Positions 61,785 to 64,000 of a stretch of 64,000 bases of DNA are shown here, one piece after another. The stretch lies in contig CP000781.1 of the NCBI GenBank assembly GCA_000017645.1, positions 1-64,000 of the forward strand. Reading direction: 5' to 3'. Source of the DNA: Xanthobacter autotrophicus Py2. Lineage in GTDB: Bacteria > Pseudomonadota > Alphaproteobacteria > Rhizobiales > Xanthobacteraceae. Both the position numbers and the translations under genes were made by a program. The notes beneath the pieces were generated by a model, which worked only from the letters and a program-made list of their open reading frames with translations, was not told where the DNA came from and made no database searches. Every line of letters begins with the position of its first letter. Within the stretch, counting starts at the first letter, position 1.

Positions 61785-64000
61785 CTATTCCGCCGCCGAG
61801 CGGGCGAGGCGCCAGTGGGCGAGGAGGGCGCGCAGCGCCGCCGGCTTCAATGGCTTGCTGAGGATTTCCATGTCCGCCGCGCGGGCCGCATCGCGCACCT
61901 TCTTGCTGCGGTCCGCGGTGATGAGAACGGCCGGCAGTTTCCCCAGTTTCCACCTCAGCGACATGACCGCGTCGATGCCGTGGCCGTCGTCGAGGTGATA
62001 GTCCACCAGGGCCACGTCCGGCATCTTGCGCGTCAGCCGCACCGCCTCCAGGGCGCCGGCGGCGCTCGACGCGGTGATGACCTCGCAGCCCCAGCCCTTC
62101 AGCAGCAGTTCCATGCCTTCGAGGATGGCCGGCTCGTTGTCGATGGCGAGGACGGTGAGCCCGTCCAGCTGTGCGCCGCGGCGGGTCGGCGCGGGGACGG
62201 CCTGCGGCTCCTCCGGCATGGAGACGGCCACCGGCAGGTCGACGCTGAAGGTGGAGCCCTTGGACGGCTGGGAGGTGACGTCCACCTTGTGCTCCAGCAC
62301 CCGGGCGATGCGTTCCACGATGGAGAGGCCGAGTCCGAGCCCGCGCGCCACCTTGGCGCCCTGGTCGAGCCGCTGGAACTCCTGGAACACCACCTTGTAC
62401 TTGGAGCGCGGGATGCCCACCCCGGTGTCGTGCACCTCCACCCGCAGCCGGCCCGCGTGGCGGCGGCAGCCCACCAGCACGCGCCCGTGGGGGGTATATT
62501 TCACGGCGTTGGAGATCAGGTTCTGCAGGAGCCGGCGCAGCAGCCGCCGGTCCGAGCGCACGGCGAGCGAGCACGGCACGAAGGTGAGTTGGAGATTCTT
62601 CTCCCGCGCCAGCGGGGCGAATTCCATCTCCAGCGGCTTCAGGATGTCGGCGATGCGGAACGGCGCGATCTCCGGCCGCATCACGCCCGAGTCGAGGCGG
62701 GAGATGTCGAGCAGGGCGGAGAGGATCTCCTCCACCGATTCCAGCGAGGCATCCACGTTGCCGGCGAGGCGCTCCTCCTCCGGTCCCCGCGCCCGCTCCA
62801 CCATGGTGGTCACGTAGAGCCGGGCGGCGTTGAGCGGCTGGAGGATGTCGTGGCTCGCGGCGGCGAGGAAGCGCGTCTTGGAGAGGTTGGCTTCCTCCGC
62901 CTCGGCCTTGGCCTTCTCCAGCGCTCCGTTGAGGCGCTCCAGCTCCTCGGTGCGCTCGCGGACGCGGCGTTCCAGATTCTCGTTGGCCCGCTCCAGGGCC
63001 AGGGCGGCTTCCACGGAAGCGGTGATGTCGGTGAAGGTGACGGCGATGCCGCTGTCGGGCATGGCATCGGACCGCGCCTCGATCACCGCGCCGCGCTGGT
63101 GCAGGCGCTCGGAGAAGTCGGGGCTGGGATGGGCGTAGCGGGCGATGCGCGCGCCCACCCCCGCAGCGCTCCCCTTGGCCTCGTCGTCGGCGGGGGCGGA
63201 GGCGAGGATGTCGGTCAGCGGCACGCCCACCGCGTAGCATTCGGCCGGCAGGTCCAGCATCTGGCCGAACTGGCGATTCCAGCACACGAGGCGCAGGTCG
63301 CGGTCGAACACGGCGATGCCCTGGCGCACATGGTCGATGGCGCTCTGCAACAGCTCGCGATTGTACTGGATGGCGGCGGAGGCATCGTCGAGCAGCTTCA
63401 AGGCCGCCTTGGTGGAGACGGTGCGCTTGCGCAGCAGCAGTGACAGCACGATGCGCGAGGAGGCCGCCCCCACCGCCGAGGCCAGCAGGTGCTCGGCATA
63501 GCGCACCATGCCGGCGTCCGCCTCCCGGTGCGGATCGAGGATGAAGCCGTGCTGGCGGGCGTAATTCTCGAAGGCGGCGCGGGCCCGCTCGGCGCCGAGA
63601 TAGCGTTCCACCGTCGCCATGACCTCGCCCAGCGTGACCGAGGAGCGCCAGCGCAGGAAGGCCGGGCGCATCTGCCCGCGGTCGCCGCCACCGGCGAACA
63701 GGCGGGCCTGCACCCGCTCGATCTGGCTCGGCTGGGTGAGGAGGGACACCACCACCAGCACCAGCGTGTTGATGCCGAGGCTCCAGGCCACGCCATGGGC
63801 CAGCGGCGTGGCGGAAAGGCCGAGCAGCGCCGTGGGCTTCAGCAGCCATAGCCCGAACGGGCCATTCTGCACCACGGTGGAGGAGATGAGGCCGGCCTCG
63901 GCAAGGCTCGGCAGCAGCAGCGTATAGGCCCACAGCGCGCTGCCGGTGAGGATGGCGGCGATGGCGCCGTTGGCGGTCGCGCGCTGCCACAGGATGCCGG
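61785..64000 (-). CDS. SSS-fused hybrid sensor histidine kinase/response regulator, incomplete at window edge
   Basis: This gene runs off the right edge, so the N-terminus is missing. The visible 738 residues begin in the C-terminal membrane part of a sodium/solute-symporter (SSS/PutP-like) domain (SALWAYTLLLPSLAEAG, then ALLGLSATPLAHGVAWSLGINTLVLVVVSLL), followed by a linker, a PAS-like domain, a coiled coil, a histidine kinase with the H-box SHDILQPLNAARL, HATPase motifs GVGIPRSKY and GLGLGLSIVERIA, and a receiver with LVDYHLDDGHG and SKPLKP. The architecture resembles CbrA/CrbS-type kinases that respond to carbon sources. An ATG-like start at 63875 is inside the symporter domain and is not the true start. 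Confidence 0.9.
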   Translation of the reverse strand, partial: GILWQRATANGAIAAILTGSALWAYTLLLPSLAEAGLISSTVVQNGPFGLWLLKPTALLGLSATPLAHGVAWSLGINTLVLVVVSLLTQPSQIERVQARLFAGGGDRGQMRPAFLRWRSSVTLGEVMATVERYLGAERARAAFENYARQHGFILDPHREADAGMVRYAEHLLASAVGAASSRIVLSLLLRKRTVSTKAALKLLDDASAAIQYNRELLQSAIDHVRQGIAVFDRDLRLVCWNRQFGQMLDLPAECYAVGVPLTDILASAPADDEAKGSAAGVGARIARYAHPSPDFSERLHQRGAVIEARSDAMPDSGIAVTFTDITASVEAALALERANENLERRVRERTEELERLNGALEKAKAEAEEANLSKTRFLAAASHDILQPLNAARLYVTTMVERARGPEEERLAGNVDASLESVEEILSALLDISRLDSGVMRPEIAPFRIADILKPLEMEFAPLAREKNLQLTFVPCSLAVRSDRRLLRRLLQNLISNAVKYTPHGRVLVGCRRHAGRLRVEVHDTGVGIPRSKYKVVFQEFQRLDQGAKVARGLGLGLSIVERIARVLEHKVDVTSQPSKGSTFSVDLPVAVSMPEEPQAVPAPTRRGAQLDGLTVLAIDNEPAILEGMELLLKGWGCEVITASSAAGALEAVRLTRKMPDVALVDYHLDDGHGIDAVMSLRWKLGKLPAVLITADRSKKVRDAARAADMEILSKPLKPAALRALLAHWRLARSAAE

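Overview
This window is GC-rich, densely coded alphaproteobacterial DNA. Gene content and order suggest a Rhizobiales member, most likely Xanthobacteraceae (Xanthobacter/Azorhizobium/Ancylobacter type) with methylotrophic capacity. This is inferred from dnaA-dnaN-recF, a divergent hpt beside ftsE-ftsX-ydcF-plsC, fabA-fabB-fabI, pyrE-pyrD and a formaldehyde-activating enzyme. It opens just upstream of dnaA, so it is probably the start of the numbered chromosome. I recognised no rRNA, tRNA, CRISPR array, prophage or intact insertion sequence.

Layout. 1-4.7 kb: dnaA, dnaN, recF. 4.8-12.6 kb: a branched-chain-amino-acid-type ABC importer (binding protein, two permeases, two ATPases) with a short-chain dehydrogenase, facing a FadR-type GntR regulator and a GldA-family dehydrogenase. 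A shared TATATC-centred motif lies before the binding protein and before the dehydrogenase, with a weaker half-site before the regulator, so this is probably one regulon. 12.6-24.2 kb: housekeeping and conserved genes (GNAT acetyltransferase, argB, a large membrane protein, a solitary phnM, DUF2125, chaC, plsC, ydcF-like, ftsX, ftsE, hpt).

24.2-32.2 kb: the most interesting region. An ABC exporter-type permease and ATPase, a YVTN beta-propeller protein and a periplasmic binding protein are transcribed leftward. A secreted DUF3280/DUF2380-like protein, an MxaD-like SRPBCC protein and a second YVTN propeller are transcribed rightward. Fae, which condenses formaldehyde with tetrahydromethanopterin, follows. 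These families accompany PQQ alcohol dehydrogenases and resemble the lanthanide-utilisation (lut) cluster of methylotrophs, but no alcohol dehydrogenase or TonB receptor lies in the window. A near-consensus sigma-54 promoter and an inverted repeat overlapping the likely fae promoter lie in the fae upstream region.

32.7-43.5 kb: a conserved 68-residue protein, htpX, mutS, a one-helix membrane protein, purA, rsmB and a heparinase-family protein. 43.5-49.5 kb: a second branched-chain-type ABC importer in an apparent operon with DUF2848 and another GntR regulator. 49.9-54.4 kb: a solitary AAA ATPase with an unrecognised N-terminal half, an excisionase-type HTH/periplasmic-binding-fold regulator beside mog, and a cation diffusion facilitator. 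54.6-61.6 kb: a DUF4239 membrane protein, fabI-fabB-fabA, mscL, pyrD-pyrE and a small hypothetical gene. The right edge cuts a sodium/solute-symporter-fused hybrid histidine kinase.
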